Assembly: GCA_022820125.1 (NCBI GenBank)
Contig: JAJEGA010000011.1
Span: 61,617-125,616 of the forward strand
Length of the DNA: 64,000 bases
From: Anaerolineae bacterium
GTDB lineage: Bacteria > Chloroflexota > Anaerolineae > Aggregatilineales > Phototrophicaceae
Reading direction: 5' to 3'
The notes beneath the pieces are model-generated. The model searched no databases and was not told where the DNA came from. It saw only the letters and a program-made list of their open reading frames with translations. Below, piece by piece: positions 44,898 to 53,780 of the stretch (within the stretch, counting starts at the first letter, position 1; each line of letters starts with the position of its first letter). Made by a program: the position numbers and the translations under genes.

Positions 44898-45109
44898 AGG
44901 ATTTTCTCCTGATTGCTACAATCGTATGTATCGTACGTATGTATCGTACCGGATTGTGTCTTGATTGCCAAGTTTCTAGAGGCGGCGAGTGGCACGACTA
45001 TTCCCCTGCCGCGGCATGCGCCGGTTGGAAATCAGCTGCATCTCCGCGACCGAAAGATTTACCACCGAAAATAGACCTTTGCGGCCCCCGAATCGCTTGT
45101 CGACCAGGC

Positions 45110-45982
45110 TCAGCCCTTGAGCGAACCGCTCAGCAAGCCGCTTATGATGAAGCGCTGGAAGATGAGCGCGAAGCAGATCGGCGGGATGACCGAGATGACG
45201 CCGGCGGTGATGATGCTGACGAAGTTGACATCGACATCGGTGGCGAAAAGGGAGACAACTACCGTGCTGGTGTATGAAGCGGGCGTTTCCGAAAGCAGCA
45301 GCGCGAAGAGGAACTCGCCCCAGGCCACCAGAAAAGCCAGGATAGCCGCCGATGTTAGGCCGGGGCGAGCCAGCGGCAAGATAATCCTGATGACAACTTG
45401 CAACCGACTGCAGCCATCAATGCGCCCGGCATCCTCCAATTCCAGCGGAATCGTCTTGAAATAAGACTGCAAGAGCCATATCACATAGGGTAGGACGAAA
45501 GACAGGTTGATGAAGACCAGGGTGATGAGCCGGTCGCTCATGCCGATCTGCTTGGCCACAAGCACAATAGGGATCGCCAAGGACAGCGCCGGTATCAAGC
45601 GGCTAGCGAGGATGCCAAAGAGCAAGACGCTGCGCCCGCGGAAGTTCAAGCGCGCCAGGGGGTAGGCAGCGAGCGAACCGACCACGACCGCTATCGCCGC
45701 CACGCTGCCGGCGATGGCGAAGCTGTTGCCGAAAGAGCCAAGGAAAATGCGCGATTGATAGGGCACGCCCGATTCTTCGCCCAACACCGCCCCCTCGAAG
45801 ATCTCGCGGTAGCTATCCAGCACGATGGGATTGGGCAGCCACTGCGGCGGGCGATTCAACAGTTGCCGTTCGTACTGGAAGCTTGAGCTGACCAGCCACA
45901 GGAAAGGACCGACCGTGCCAAGCAGCAACACAGCGGCGAAGAAGTAAATGATAGCCAGGCGCAAGCGCGAATGTTTGCGCAT
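45110..45982 (-). CDS. Sugar ABC transporter permease, MalG type
   Basis: A 290-residue permease with six hydrophobic helices. The EAA loop, the contact site for the ATPase, is LELEDAGRIDGCSRLQVVIR (about residues 188-207) followed by ILPLARPGL. It forms the membrane channel with the MalF-type partner upstream. The start ATG overlaps the partner's stop by one nucleotide (TAATG). No ATPase gene is in this cluster, so an MsmX-like shared ATPase elsewhere is likely, as in many carbohydrate importers. Confidence 0.93.
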   Translation of the reverse strand: MRKHSRLRLAIIYFFAAVLLLGTVGPFLWLVSSSFQYERQLLNRPPQWLPNPIVLDSYREIFEGAVLGEESGVPYQSRIFLGSFGNSFAIAGSVAAIAVVVGSLAAYPLARLNFRGRSVLLFGILASRLIPALSLAIPIVLVAKQIGMSDRLITLVFINLSFVLPYVIWLLQSYFKTIPLELEDAGRIDGCSRLQVVIRIILPLARPGLTSAAILAFLVAWGEFLFALLLSETPASYTSTVVVSLFATDVDVNFVSIITAGVISVIPPICFALIFQRFIISGLLSGSLKG

Positions 45983-46920
45983 TATCGCTCCACCCCCTTG
46001 TCCAAAAAGACATAGAACAGGATGGCCATGCCCAGCGTGATCGCGCCCAGCAGCATGGCGATGGAGCTGCCCGCGCCGAAATCCAGCTTGCGGAAGGTCT
46101 CGGTATAGATTGACCAGCCCAGAACATTGGTGGCGTCGGCTGGTCCGCCGGCGGTCAAGACAAAAATAATATCAAAGACTTTTAGGGCGAAAATCATCTC
46201 AAAAATGATGACGATGGAGAGCATGGGGCGCAGCATGGGCAGGGTAATATAGGCGAAGCGCTGGAAGATGCCGGCGCCGTCAACGATGGCGGATTCATAA
46301 ATATCGCTGGGGATGGTCTGCAAGCCGGAGAGCAAGAGCAGGGTCGCCAAGGGAATGTGAATCCAGGAATAGGCGATGACCAGCCAGATCATCACGCTGG
46401 GCATGCTTCCGAGCACATTCTGGTATTCGGTGATGATGCCTAGATCGTACCAGATCGCGTTCAGCAAGCCGTATTGCGGGTTCAGCAGCCATTTCCAAAG
46501 CAAGGCGTTGACGACCGACGGGATCGCCCAAGGCACCAGCAGCAGCGCGCGCAGAACGCCGCGGCCCGGGAAGCGCTCATTGAGCAGCAGGGAGACGAGC
46601 AGCGCGATAAAGACAATGACGATGACCGCTAGAATCGCGAAGGTAAAAGTCGTTCGCAGCGGCTCCCAAAAGTCGCTATCAGTCAGCCAATCGGTGTAAT
46701 TCTCGAGCCCGATGAAGCGCTCGCGCCCGGGGCGCTTGAGATTCCAGTTGTGCAGACTGAGGAAGACCGCCATCAGGAAAGGCGCCAGGATGGTGGCGGC
46801 GATGATCAGCACAGCCGGCGCGCTGAAGATCAGGGCTAACGCGCCTTGGGACATTTCTTTGCGCTGTGTCTCGGGCCTGGTCTGCACGGCGGTCTTCCTT
46901 GATGGTGGCGGGTCAGCCAC
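45982..46920 (-). CDS. Sugar ABC transporter permease, MalF type
   Basis: A 312-residue permease with six helices and the EAA motif DIYESAIVDGAGIFQRFAYI (about residues 213-232) followed by TLPMLRPML. The annotated start is a GTG at 46918-46920, lying inside a degenerate hairpin repeat whose GGGGGG run would serve as a ribosome-binding site; the ATG at 46852-46854 (MSQGALALIF) is the alternative and would begin right at the first helix. It pairs with the MalG-type permease downstream and the binding protein upstream. Confidence 0.92.
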   Translation of the reverse strand: MADPPPSRKTAVQTRPETQRKEMSQGALALIFSAPAVLIIAATILAPFLMAVFLSLHNWNLKRPGRERFIGLENYTDWLTDSDFWEPLRTTFTFAILAVIVIVFIALLVSLLLNERFPGRGVLRALLLVPWAIPSVVNALLWKWLLNPQYGLLNAIWYDLGIITEYQNVLGSMPSVMIWLVIAYSWIHIPLATLLLLSGLQTIPSDIYESAIVDGAGIFQRFAYITLPMLRPMLSIVIIFEMIFALKVFDIIFVLTAGGPADATNVLGWSIYTETFRKLDFGAGSSIAMLLGAITLGMAILFYVFLDKGVER

Positions 46921-46937
46921 TGGCTGCCCCCCTACAG
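46908..46937 (-). repeat. Degenerate hairpin repeat at the MalF-type start codon
   Basis: On the minus strand it reads CTGTAGGGGGGCAGCCAGTG then GCTGACCCGC, a GTAGGGG-type hairpin with core GCAGCCAGTGGCTG. The start codon of the permease falls in its right arm. Confidence 0.65.
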
Positions 46938-47033
46938 ATTCAGCGGTTGTTGATTTGATTCAGGGGCGACCACACCGCTGTGTCCACGCGCGGTAGCAGG
47001 TCGCCCACGATTACTTGCTTCTTTTGACCGGGA

Positions 47034-48320
47034 TTAGTAGCCCCAATCGTCCTTCAGCTCGTTCCATTCTTCAGCCAGCTCATTCAGGACCTCGCCCTTG
47101 TCGGCATCGCCGAGGATGGCGGCTTGCAGCGGGCCCCAACTGCCGATCTCCCAATCGGAGAAGAAGGGCACAAAGCGGTACGGGCGCGAAATCGCGTATT
47201 CGGACTGCTCGCTCAGCAGGTCGGGATCAATCCAGCCGGAGAGCGAATTCCGCACTTCTTCGTCTTCGTAGAGCGGCGCGGGCGAGAAGCCCAAGCCAAA
47301 TTCCAAAGCCCAGCGTTTCGGCACATAGTACTCACCGGTGGCGTCTTTGCCGCCGAGGAATTGCACGAGTTGCCAAGCGGCCTCTTTGTCCGGGGCGTTG
47401 CCGGTGATGGCGTAGAGGCGCACATAACCCCAGGTGCCGCTACGCACTTCATCGGTGCCGGGGATCAAAGCATTTTTGATGTCGCCGGCGGCGTTCGACT
47501 GTTCGGGGTCATTCATGGCTTTGAGCGCGTAATCGGTGGTGGTCGCAAAGGTAGACGTGCCAGCCGCCATTAGCAGGCCCGGGTCGTCATCGGTGATGGA
47601 AGCGGGGTCGATCACGCCCATTTCCAAGCCCTCGGTCAGCCAATCCAAAGCCTCCCAAGCGGCGCTGCCCTCTTCCTGGAAGACCGGGTTGAAGTCCTCA
47701 TCAAAGAGCCGGCCGCCGCGGGCGGCAGTCAAGGTTTCCCATTCGCGCAGCAGGTAATTCTCGCCGCTGCGCAGCGACATCAAGATGGGATATTCGACGA
47801 CGCCAGCGTCTTTGATCATCTGCGCCTGCGCCAACATCTCGTCCCAAGTTTCGGGCGGCGCGTCGATGCCAGCGGCTGACAGGTGAGCCGCGTTATAAGC
47901 CAAAGTCTGAACGCCGGAATAGTAGGGCAGACCATAGACTTCGCCTTCATAGGACATCTGCTCGATGATGCCGGCCGGCAAGTCGGCTAGCAACTCATCC
48001 GCGCCTTCCATGCCGGATATCGGCACGATCCAGCCAGCCGCCGCCCATTCAGCCAGGTAGCTGTCGCGCACATAGGCGACATCGAACTCGGTGCCGGCGA
48101 CAAAGCTGGCGACCATCTTGTCGCGATATTCGTTGCTGGGGAAGGGCAGGAATACGGCGTCATGACCCGACTGGTCGGTGAAGCGGCCCAAATTCTCCGT
48201 GACGACATCAACCTGGTAGGGCCAGCCCGTCAGTTTGAGACCGTCATCTTGCGCCAGCGCGCCGCCGGCAATCACCGCGATGCAAAGTAAAACTATGAGC
48301 GTAACCATCTTGCCTTTCAT
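47034..48320 (-). CDS. Sugar ABC transporter substrate-binding protein
   Basis: A 428-residue extracellular binding protein of SBP family 1 (maltose-type cluster). The signal peptide is MKGKMVTLIVLLCIAVIAGG, with cleavage near ALA-Q and no lipobox. Typical segments include FLPFPSNEYRDKMVASFVAG, GTEFDVAYVRDSYLAEWAAA, EVYGLPYYSGVQTLAYN and AAWQLVQFLGG. GAGGTGA 8 nt before the ATG at 48318-48320 decides the start over an upstream in-frame ATG. It leads the cluster with the two permeases about 110 nt downstream. The sugar is not predictable from sequence. A G13 tract lies about 67 nt upstream of the start. Confidence 0.93.
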   Translation of the reverse strand: MKGKMVTLIVLLCIAVIAGGALAQDDGLKLTGWPYQVDVVTENLGRFTDQSGHDAVFLPFPSNEYRDKMVASFVAGTEFDVAYVRDSYLAEWAAAGWIVPISGMEGADELLADLPAGIIEQMSYEGEVYGLPYYSGVQTLAYNAAHLSAAGIDAPPETWDEMLAQAQMIKDAGVVEYPILMSLRSGENYLLREWETLTAARGGRLFDEDFNPVFQEEGSAAWEALDWLTEGLEMGVIDPASITDDDPGLLMAAGTSTFATTTDYALKAMNDPEQSNAAGDIKNALIPGTDEVRSGTWGYVRLYAITGNAPDKEAAWQLVQFLGGKDATGEYYVPKRWALEFGLGFSPAPLYEDEEVRNSLSGWIDPDLLSEQSEYAISRPYRFVPFFSDWEIGSWGPLQAAILGDADKGEVLNELAEEWNELKDDWGY

Positions 48321-48386
48321 TGTTATATCACCTCGCAACCTAGTTGGGTAAAAGATGGATTTGCAAAGGATACTATACAACATAAC

Positions 48387-48399
48387 GGGGGGGGGGGGG
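48387..48399. repeat. G13 homopolymer upstream of the sugar-binding-protein gene
   Basis: Thirteen consecutive G on the plus strand, 67-79 nt before the start codon, in the region where a promoter would lie. Confidence 0.85.
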
Positions 48400-48490
48400 C
48401 AGAGTCAATCGTACCAAAATCATAATGCGCCGTTCGCCACGAAAATTGTTATTTATCAGCGCAATTTAATTTGATGCGATTGCCTGGGGG

Positions 48491-49882
48491 CTACCCGCCC
48501 TGCCGCTCCATCCGCCGGATGGCAATCAGCACCAGCAGCGCCGTCACCGAGAGATATACCAGCGTCAGCAGCACCCAGGGCGAGAGAATCGGGATGGACG
48601 CGCCGTTGCTCGCCAGGGTGACGCGCATGGTCACCAGTTGTTGATGATCAATCAGCATCTGCTGCGAGCGCAGGGTGGCCATGATCGGATTCAGGCTGGT
48701 CGCGATCATATCGAGGTAGATGGTTGTCGCTTCAATCGCGGGATTGTCGGTGAAGCGATTGGTGAAGCTGTTGACGACATTGCCGTAAGCGTTTTGGAAG
48801 AGGATAAGCGCAAGCAATGGCAAGCCGACGGTGATGACGATGGCGACGGTGTAGGAGCGGATGGTGGCTGCCAGCGTGCGCTCGGTGATCGAGGAGAAGA
48901 ACATGCCAAAGGCGCCCAGCGCAATCGCCGAAACCAGCAGCACCAGCAGCGCCAGTATCAACTCCGCCTCGCTGACGCCGCCGAAGAGAAAGGCGATGCT
49001 CTGCAGCGGAATCGCCGAGAGCAGCAGCAGAACGATATAACCCAGCGCTGACTGCATCTTGCCGACGACGAATGTCGCTTTGGTGATCAGGGTCGTTTGC
49101 AGCAGGTCGTAAGTCTTGCGTTCGCGCTCGGTGGTGATGGCGCCGGCGGTCAAGGCAGGCACGATGAAGATAATCAGCATCAGCTCGATGAAGAGCACGC
49201 CGATGAAGAGCTCGCGTCCCAGGTCGCCAGTCACGACGACGCCGCCGGCGGGCACGCGCAGCAGATAAAGCAGAATGGTGAAAAAGCTCATCAGCGTCAG
49301 GAAGATGGAGATGATGGCGAAGCCGCGCACGCCGCGCATCCGCCCGCGCAGTTCTTTGACCATCACCGGATTCATGCGGAAGGCGCGCAAATCGCCGATG
49401 GTCATCAACCCGACTGTCGCCAGCGGGATCATCGCCAGGATGCCGGGCGTGAAGCCAAAGACGAGCAGCGCCGCCAGATTGGCCGCCGTCAGCAGCCAGG
49501 CGGTGAAAACGGTCCAGAGCTCCTGCGCCATGATCACCGCCGCCAGCACCAGCAGGATCGCCGAATTGGCGGCGATGCCGGCGAAGATCAGCAACGTCGC
49601 GGTATCGGCGTCGATGGTGAAGCGGTCGAGCGCCGCCTCTTGCAAGGCGATGAAGATCGCCGCGTCCTGGTTGGCGGCATGGATGGCGATGCCAACTACG
49701 ATGAGGGCGGCAACCAGGTTGACCAGCGCGCCCCAGAACATGATCAGCGAGCTGCGCCGCAGCAGCCGTTCGCGCGGGGTCATCAGCTCGGGCGGGATGC
49801 GATCCCAGGCGCCGCCTTCCGGCACGTTGTCGCCGAAGAGACTGCGTATCAGGCGAGTGAGGTTTGTCAGGAGTTCGCGCAT
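48491..49882 (-). CDS. ABC-2 type transporter permease
   Basis: A 463-residue membrane protein with about 11-12 helices, of the ABC2_membrane_2 kind used in exporters and gliding-type transporters. The segment GAITTERERKTYDLLQTTLI (about 248-267), with the TxExE..T..LL pattern, is the diagnostic cytoplasmic motif; FAIISIFLTLMSFFTILLYL precedes it. No matching ATPase is adjacent. It starts 3 nt after the stop of the retropepsin-like gene and is probably co-expressed with it and the small gene before it. Confidence 0.85.
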   Translation of the reverse strand: MRELLTNLTRLIRSLFGDNVPEGGAWDRIPPELMTPRERLLRRSSLIMFWGALVNLVAALIVVGIAIHAANQDAAIFIALQEAALDRFTIDADTATLLIFAGIAANSAILLVLAAVIMAQELWTVFTAWLLTAANLAALLVFGFTPGILAMIPLATVGLMTIGDLRAFRMNPVMVKELRGRMRGVRGFAIISIFLTLMSFFTILLYLLRVPAGGVVVTGDLGRELFIGVLFIELMLIIFIVPALTAGAITTERERKTYDLLQTTLITKATFVVGKMQSALGYIVLLLLSAIPLQSIAFLFGGVSEAELILALLVLLVSAIALGAFGMFFSSITERTLAATIRSYTVAIVITVGLPLLALILFQNAYGNVVNSFTNRFTDNPAIEATTIYLDMIATSLNPIMATLRSQQMLIDHQQLVTMRVTLASNGASIPILSPWVLLTLVYLSVTALLVLIAIRRMERQGG

Positions 49883-49885
49883 GGA

Positions 49886-50302
49886 CTACTCATTTTGCCG
49901 TCGCTGAATATCAAAATAGCCTAGCGAGCGATAGAAACATATATCAAATTCCAGAAAGAAGTTCATTTGTCCGAAAATCACTGGCATGTTTTCGGACCGA
50001 ACCCAAGCGAAAACAAGGTCGAGTGGGTAGCCCCCATTGAGATGTGGATGACTCGCCGATAACCGTATACCGAGACCTTGTGAGCTTCCGAAAGATCCAG
50101 CAACCGGGAAAGGCTGCAGATCGTTGTCCCAGACGGCGCCAAGCGCTTGCCCGACGTTGTAGGGCAAAACGCTTATCGACGAGCCGGAGTCCACAAGACC
50201 GGTTACGTCCAGCGATCGCCGCCTGTATCGCAGCGACAATCGCAAAAGCGGCATTGGTCCGGTCGCCTTTTCCACCCGGTCAACATAATTGAAACGAGCC
50301 AC
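49886..50302 (-). CDS. Retropepsin-like aspartic protease-domain protein
   Basis: A 138-residue protein with the hallmark of single-domain retroviral-type aspartic proteases: VTGLVDSGSSISVLPYNVGQ (DSG with following hydrophobic strand, about 33-52), a middle flap-like segment, and PVIFGQMNFFLEFDI, resembling the ILG motif near the C-terminus. Such domains must dimerise to be active. It starts with GTG overlapping the stop of the upstream small gene by one nucleotide (TAGTG), so the two are coupled. A toxin/antitoxin or processing role has not been shown for such pairs; the function is open. Confidence 0.72.
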   Translation of the reverse strand: MARFNYVDRVEKATGPMPLLRLSLRYRRRSLDVTGLVDSGSSISVLPYNVGQALGAVWDNDLQPFPVAGSFGSSQGLGIRLSASHPHLNGGYPLDLVFAWVRSENMPVIFGQMNFFLEFDICFYRSLGYFDIQRRQNE

Positions 50303-50517
50303 TATCCGATTTTTCGCTCGACAGGCTTATCTACTTCTCGCAGCATGCCGGTCAGCGCTTCAAGGGCCGCGGCGTTGCCATAAGGCGCGATGGTCTCGTG
50401 TATTATGTCGTCAGCAGCTAGCTCATCGACAAGTATCTGAAGCAGACGCAGTTTTTCGGCGCGACTAAGAGAACGCGCCTCGTCAATCAGTTGGTCAGTT
50501 AATCGTGTCGCTTCCAT
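50302..50517 (-). CDS. Small helical protein coupled to the retropepsin-like gene
   Basis: About 71 residues, mainly helical and acidic (LTDQLIDEARSLSRAEKLRL, then LQILVDELAADD). The pattern SxxEKLRLLQxLxxEL resembles small antitoxin-like proteins with a helical N-terminus. The ATG at 50515-50517 is preferred to a TTG ten codons upstream. Its stop overlaps the next start by one nucleotide. Function unknown. Confidence 0.6.
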   Translation of the reverse strand: MEATRLTDQLIDEARSLSRAEKLRLLQILVDELAADDIIHETIAPYGNAAALEALTGMLREVDKPVERKIG

Positions 50518-50577
50518 GAGCTCTGTGATCTCCGCATCTTGTAGCAAACCCGATTATACGCGACGTTTCACCCTTTA

Positions 50578-50826
50578 TCATTGCCCAGCTGCAAAGTCGA
50601 GGACCACGTCCAGCGGCATCTCTTCCGGCTTGGCCGCCGGCGAGTAGCTCTGAATCACCGGCGGAAGGCGCAGGCGGTCGTCCGCGAATAGCCGCGCTCT
50701 TTCATCAGCGCGCGCTTCGTCCAAAGTTGCGCGGGCGATGTCATCGGGCAGGTCATCGTACATCCAGGCGAACTCGCCAGGGTCGGTGATGGGGCTTTGC
50801 CGGCAGTAATAATCAAGCATCGCCAT
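50578..50826 (-). CDS. Small hypothetical protein, possibly truncated
   Basis: An 82-residue acidic protein. The N-terminus (YYCRQSPITDPGEFAWMYDD, then LPDDI) recalls, from memory, the start of a transglutaminase-related family common in Chloroflexi; the rest (DEARADERARLFADDRLRLP) does not fit and no catalytic residues are present. It may be a truncated copy. It begins 19 nt after the MutY stop on the same strand and could be co-transcribed. Confidence that it is expressed is moderate. Confidence 0.5.
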   Translation of the reverse strand: MAMLDYYCRQSPITDPGEFAWMYDDLPDDIARATLDEARADERARLFADDRLRLPPVIQSYSPAAKPEEMPLDVVLDFAAGQ

Positions 50827-50844
50827 AGTCGGGACGCCTCTCGA

Positions 50845-51939
50845 TTACAAGAGCATGGTCCGCCGCCGCGCCAACTCGGCAATCACGACGCGGTCGGCTT
50901 TGCCAAAGCTGTAGTTGCTGAGCTGCGCTTCCGCCACCCAAGCCCAGTCCCTTACGCCCAGCGCCTGCGGTTCATCGTAAGGCGGCAGCGCGCCTTGGTA
51001 ACGGCAATTGAAGGCGTACAGCGTGATCTTGAAATGGGTGAATGCGTGATCCACCACCGCGAAGCGCTCGCCCACCGCCACATCAATCGCCAGTTCTTCA
51101 CGCAATTCCCGCTTGAGGCAATCAATGAGGCGCTCGCCTTTCTCGACCTTGCCGCCGGGGAATTCCCACAAGCCGCCGAGCAAGCCATCCAGCGGGCGCT
51201 GCGCGATCAGCAGCCGGTCATCCGCGCCCCGTATCAAGCCCGCGGTCACATCATAATGGGGCCTTGGCCTCCGTTTAGCGCGCCAGGGAAGATTGTTCTG
51301 CGTTCCAGCGGCCCAGGCGCGGCAATGCGCTTGAATCGGGCAGGCGCGGCAAAGCGGTCGCTTCGCCCGGCAGACGCGCTGGCCTAGTTCCATCAGCGCC
51401 TGGTTGTATTCGCCCGTGTCTTGCGCCGGCAGCCATTCATCCGCCAGCCGCCAGAGCTTCTCTTGCGTCGCCGCTTGACTGATATCATCGCGCATATCCA
51501 GCAGGCGGGTGAATACGCGGATGACGTTGCCATCGAGAACGGCGGCGGCGCGCCCGAAAGCGATGCTCGCGATGGCGCCAGCGGTGTAGCGCCCGATGCC
51601 GGGCAGCTTGAGCAATTCTTCCACGGTCGACGGCATGTTGCCGGCTCGCTCGTTGACGACGATGCCGGCTGCGCGATGCAGATTGCGGGCGCGGCTGTAA
51701 TAACCCAAGCCCTCCCAAAGCTTCAGCACATCATCAAGCGAAGAAGCCGCCAGCGCCTCAATCGTGGGATAGACGCGGACGAAACGCTCGTAATAAGGAA
51801 TGACGGTTTCCACCTGCGTCTGCTGCAGCATCACTTCGGACAGCCAGACTCGGTAGGGACTGGGCTGGCGGCGCCAAGGCAGGTTGGCTCGGTTTCCTCG
51901 ATACCAGGAAAAGAGTTCTTGGGCGAAGGGCGGGGACAT
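50845..51939 (-). CDS. mutY: A/G-specific adenine glycosylase MutY
   Basis: A 364-residue DNA repair glycosylase that removes adenine mispaired with 8-oxoguanine. LSEVMLQQTQVETV carries the catalytic Glu, LPGIGRYTAGAIASI the helix-hairpin-helix, VLDGNVIRVFTRL the catalytic Asp. CRAKRPLCRACPIQAHC gives the Cx6Cx2Cx5C iron-sulfur ligands. The C-terminal domain is Nudix-like and contains an unusually complete Nudix box (GGKVEKGERL...KRELREEL), as in MutT. The ATG at 51937-51939 (MSPPFAQELF) is chosen. Confidence 0.95.
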   Translation of the reverse strand: MSPPFAQELFSWYRGNRANLPWRRQPSPYRVWLSEVMLQQTQVETVIPYYERFVRVYPTIEALAASSLDDVLKLWEGLGYYSRARNLHRAAGIVVNERAGNMPSTVEELLKLPGIGRYTAGAIASIAFGRAAAVLDGNVIRVFTRLLDMRDDISQAATQEKLWRLADEWLPAQDTGEYNQALMELGQRVCRAKRPLCRACPIQAHCRAWAAGTQNNLPWRAKRRPRPHYDVTAGLIRGADDRLLIAQRPLDGLLGGLWEFPGGKVEKGERLIDCLKRELREELAIDVAVGERFAVVDHAFTHFKITLYAFNCRYQGALPPYDEPQALGVRDWAWVAEAQLSNYSFGKADRVVIAELARRRTMLL

Positions 51940-52183
51940 TTGAGAAATCAAAAACGTTTCGGAATGGCAGTCAGCGCAAAATCGCGCCAAGTATCTCAAA
52001 GCGTCTTGCGTTTCGGATTATGCCAAGCGCACCTCATCGCGGACCTCGAAATCGCTCTTGGGTCTTGCTCAGAACCACGATCGTCGCAGCCAACACTTGT
52101 ATATGCGCTTGTTAATTCTGACATATCACGATGCTATAATCTATCGTGTGCGAATATCATAGGCGAGAAATCTACGGAGAGAC

Positions 52184-52441
52184 ATGGCACAGCAGTCAGA
52201 GGTCGAACAGTTAAGGGCAATAGGCGCTGAGATGGCAGACCAGTCTATGCGGACCAATACAAGACGAGACATTGAGTCCTTGGCTTCATTAGAGTCTGAC
52301 GTACAATGGATAAAGTGGATTCTGGGTATTTTTGCTACCATAACAATTGGTGGCAGTGTTGTGGCGTTTTTCTACATTTTGCAGCGATTCGACAATTTAG
52401 ACACCGTTCTCTTGGAGATTGTTCAGAAACTTTCCACGTAA
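52184..52441 (+). CDS. Small single-helix membrane protein
   Basis: An 85-residue protein: a polar N-terminal half (EVEQLRAIGAEMADQS), one transmembrane helix at about 47-66 (ILGIFATITIGGSVVAFFYI) and a short amphipathic tail. ATCTACGGAGAGAC precedes the ATG (GGAGA, 5 nt spacing). It loosely resembles the other one-helix genes of the window in plan, with the helix placed centrally. Function unknown. Confidence 0.62.
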   Translation: MAQQSEVEQLRAIGAEMADQSMRTNTRRDIESLASLESDVQWIKWILGIFATITIGGSVVAFFYILQRFDNLDTVLLEIVQKLST

Positions 52442-52470
52442 GGGGAATCCCGTTGGCTTTCCGTAACCAG

Positions 52471-53697
52471 CTAGAGCAGCGTGAGGGCGTGCCGATAAAC
52501 ATCAAGCGCCGCGTCCAAGCGCCCCTGCCGCATGAAGGCGTCGCCCAATACGCGATGCACAGACGGGTTGCGCCGGTATTTCTCTTGGGCGATCAATCCC
52601 CGCATATCGCCAATGACCCACTCCAAGCCCGCGCTGGTGCGCAGCAGCGTTTCGTAATCAGCCAGCGCCGCCCGCAATTCATTCGCTTCGACCTTGCCGC
52701 GCGCCGAATAGATGGCGGCCGCCAAGCCGGGCGGAGGCGGTTTGGCGGCCGCGGCAACTGGCGTGGGAGCGGGCGTCGCCGCGGGCTGCGGGGGTCCCCC
52801 TTCGCCAGCGGCAATCTCGCGCAAGCGGTTGATGTACCAGGTTTCCAGGTCAACCGGCCGCTCGCCCAACATAAAAGCTTTTGTCAAGCCATCGACTGCG
52901 GGCGCCGCTTGCTCGGGTTGGGCGATGCGCGCTTCCGCCGGCTCCGCATTATCCGGCACCGGCGCCATCGACTGCGTGCTGTACTCTTCGCCCTCGCGAT
53001 TTGTCATGCCCATAATTGAATCGAGCACGGCCGCGCTATTATCCGGGCGCCGCGTGTAGAGGCTCTCGTCATCCAGGTCGTCAAGCGTTTCATCGTCTTC
53101 GTAGGCATCGTCAAAGTCAGCGCCGGCATCGGCGTCGAAAGCGGCGTCCTCATGGGCTTTCGCCGGCTCGCTATGTGAAGCCAAGGGCAGGCGCGGACCG
53201 GCGTTTCTATTGCTCAAGCTGTCGAGCCATTCCAGCGGATCTTCCTGCGCCCCTTGCGCCAGCAATTCGTCAAGGTTTTCCGGCGGCGGCGCTGGCGGAC
53301 GATAATCAGTGATCTCGGGCAATTCTTCTTCGGTTTCGGCGGCGCTGATTTCAGCCAGCCAAGCCATCGCCTCGGCATCGAGGGGACCGCTGTCTTGATG
53401 ATCGAAGCGAGCCAGATCAACCGGCGTCTCTTCGTCTTCATCGGCGAAATTGTCGCCAACGCTCAGGTTGTCCTCGGTCGGCGGCGCGGCGGCGCTCTGC
53501 GTGTCATTCAGCCAGGCGGACCATGTCTCGTCGGCTTTGTCGGCTTCGTCGTCGGGGTAATCGTCGCCTTCGCCAGCGGCGTCATCAGTGAAGTCGGACG
53601 AGACGGCGCCCTGGAGTTTGGTCAACTCTTCCAGCCATTTGATCAGCTCTTCTTGCGACATGGAATCAAAATCGGGCAGTTCGGGGTCTTCAAACAT
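52471..53697 (-). CDS. Acidic protein with WL motifs and C-terminal TPR-like helices
   Basis: A 408-residue protein. Most of residues 40-290 are Asp/Glu/Ala-rich and probably disordered, punctuated by short motifs with Trp-Leu: LIKWLEEL, WSAWLND, MAWLAEI and LEWLDSL. An Ala/Pro-rich linker (PQPAATPAPTPVAAAAKP) follows, and the last 90 residues form TPR-like helices (YETLLRTSAGLEWVIGDM, VHRVLGDAFMRQGRLDAALD). It lies 84 nt downstream of a larger protein of the same design and is probably in the same operon. A scaffolding role is inferred. Confidence 0.75.
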   Translation of the reverse strand: MFEDPELPDFDSMSQEELIKWLEELTKLQGAVSSDFTDDAAGEGDDYPDDEADKADETWSAWLNDTQSAAAPPTEDNLSVGDNFADEDEETPVDLARFDHQDSGPLDAEAMAWLAEISAAETEEELPEITDYRPPAPPPENLDELLAQGAQEDPLEWLDSLSNRNAGPRLPLASHSEPAKAHEDAAFDADAGADFDDAYEDDETLDDLDDESLYTRRPDNSAAVLDSIMGMTNREGEEYSTQSMAPVPDNAEPAEARIAQPEQAAPAVDGLTKAFMLGERPVDLETWYINRLREIAAGEGGPPQPAATPAPTPVAAAAKPPPPGLAAAIYSARGKVEANELRAALADYETLLRTSAGLEWVIGDMRGLIAQEKYRRNPSVHRVLGDAFMRQGRLDAALDVYRHALTLL

Positions 53698-53780
53698 GTT
53701 CTCAATTATTCCAGGTTCATCGTGCGGATAAGGCGACCGGGCGGGCGACCATGCAATGCGAGAATCGAAGCGGAGACCTA

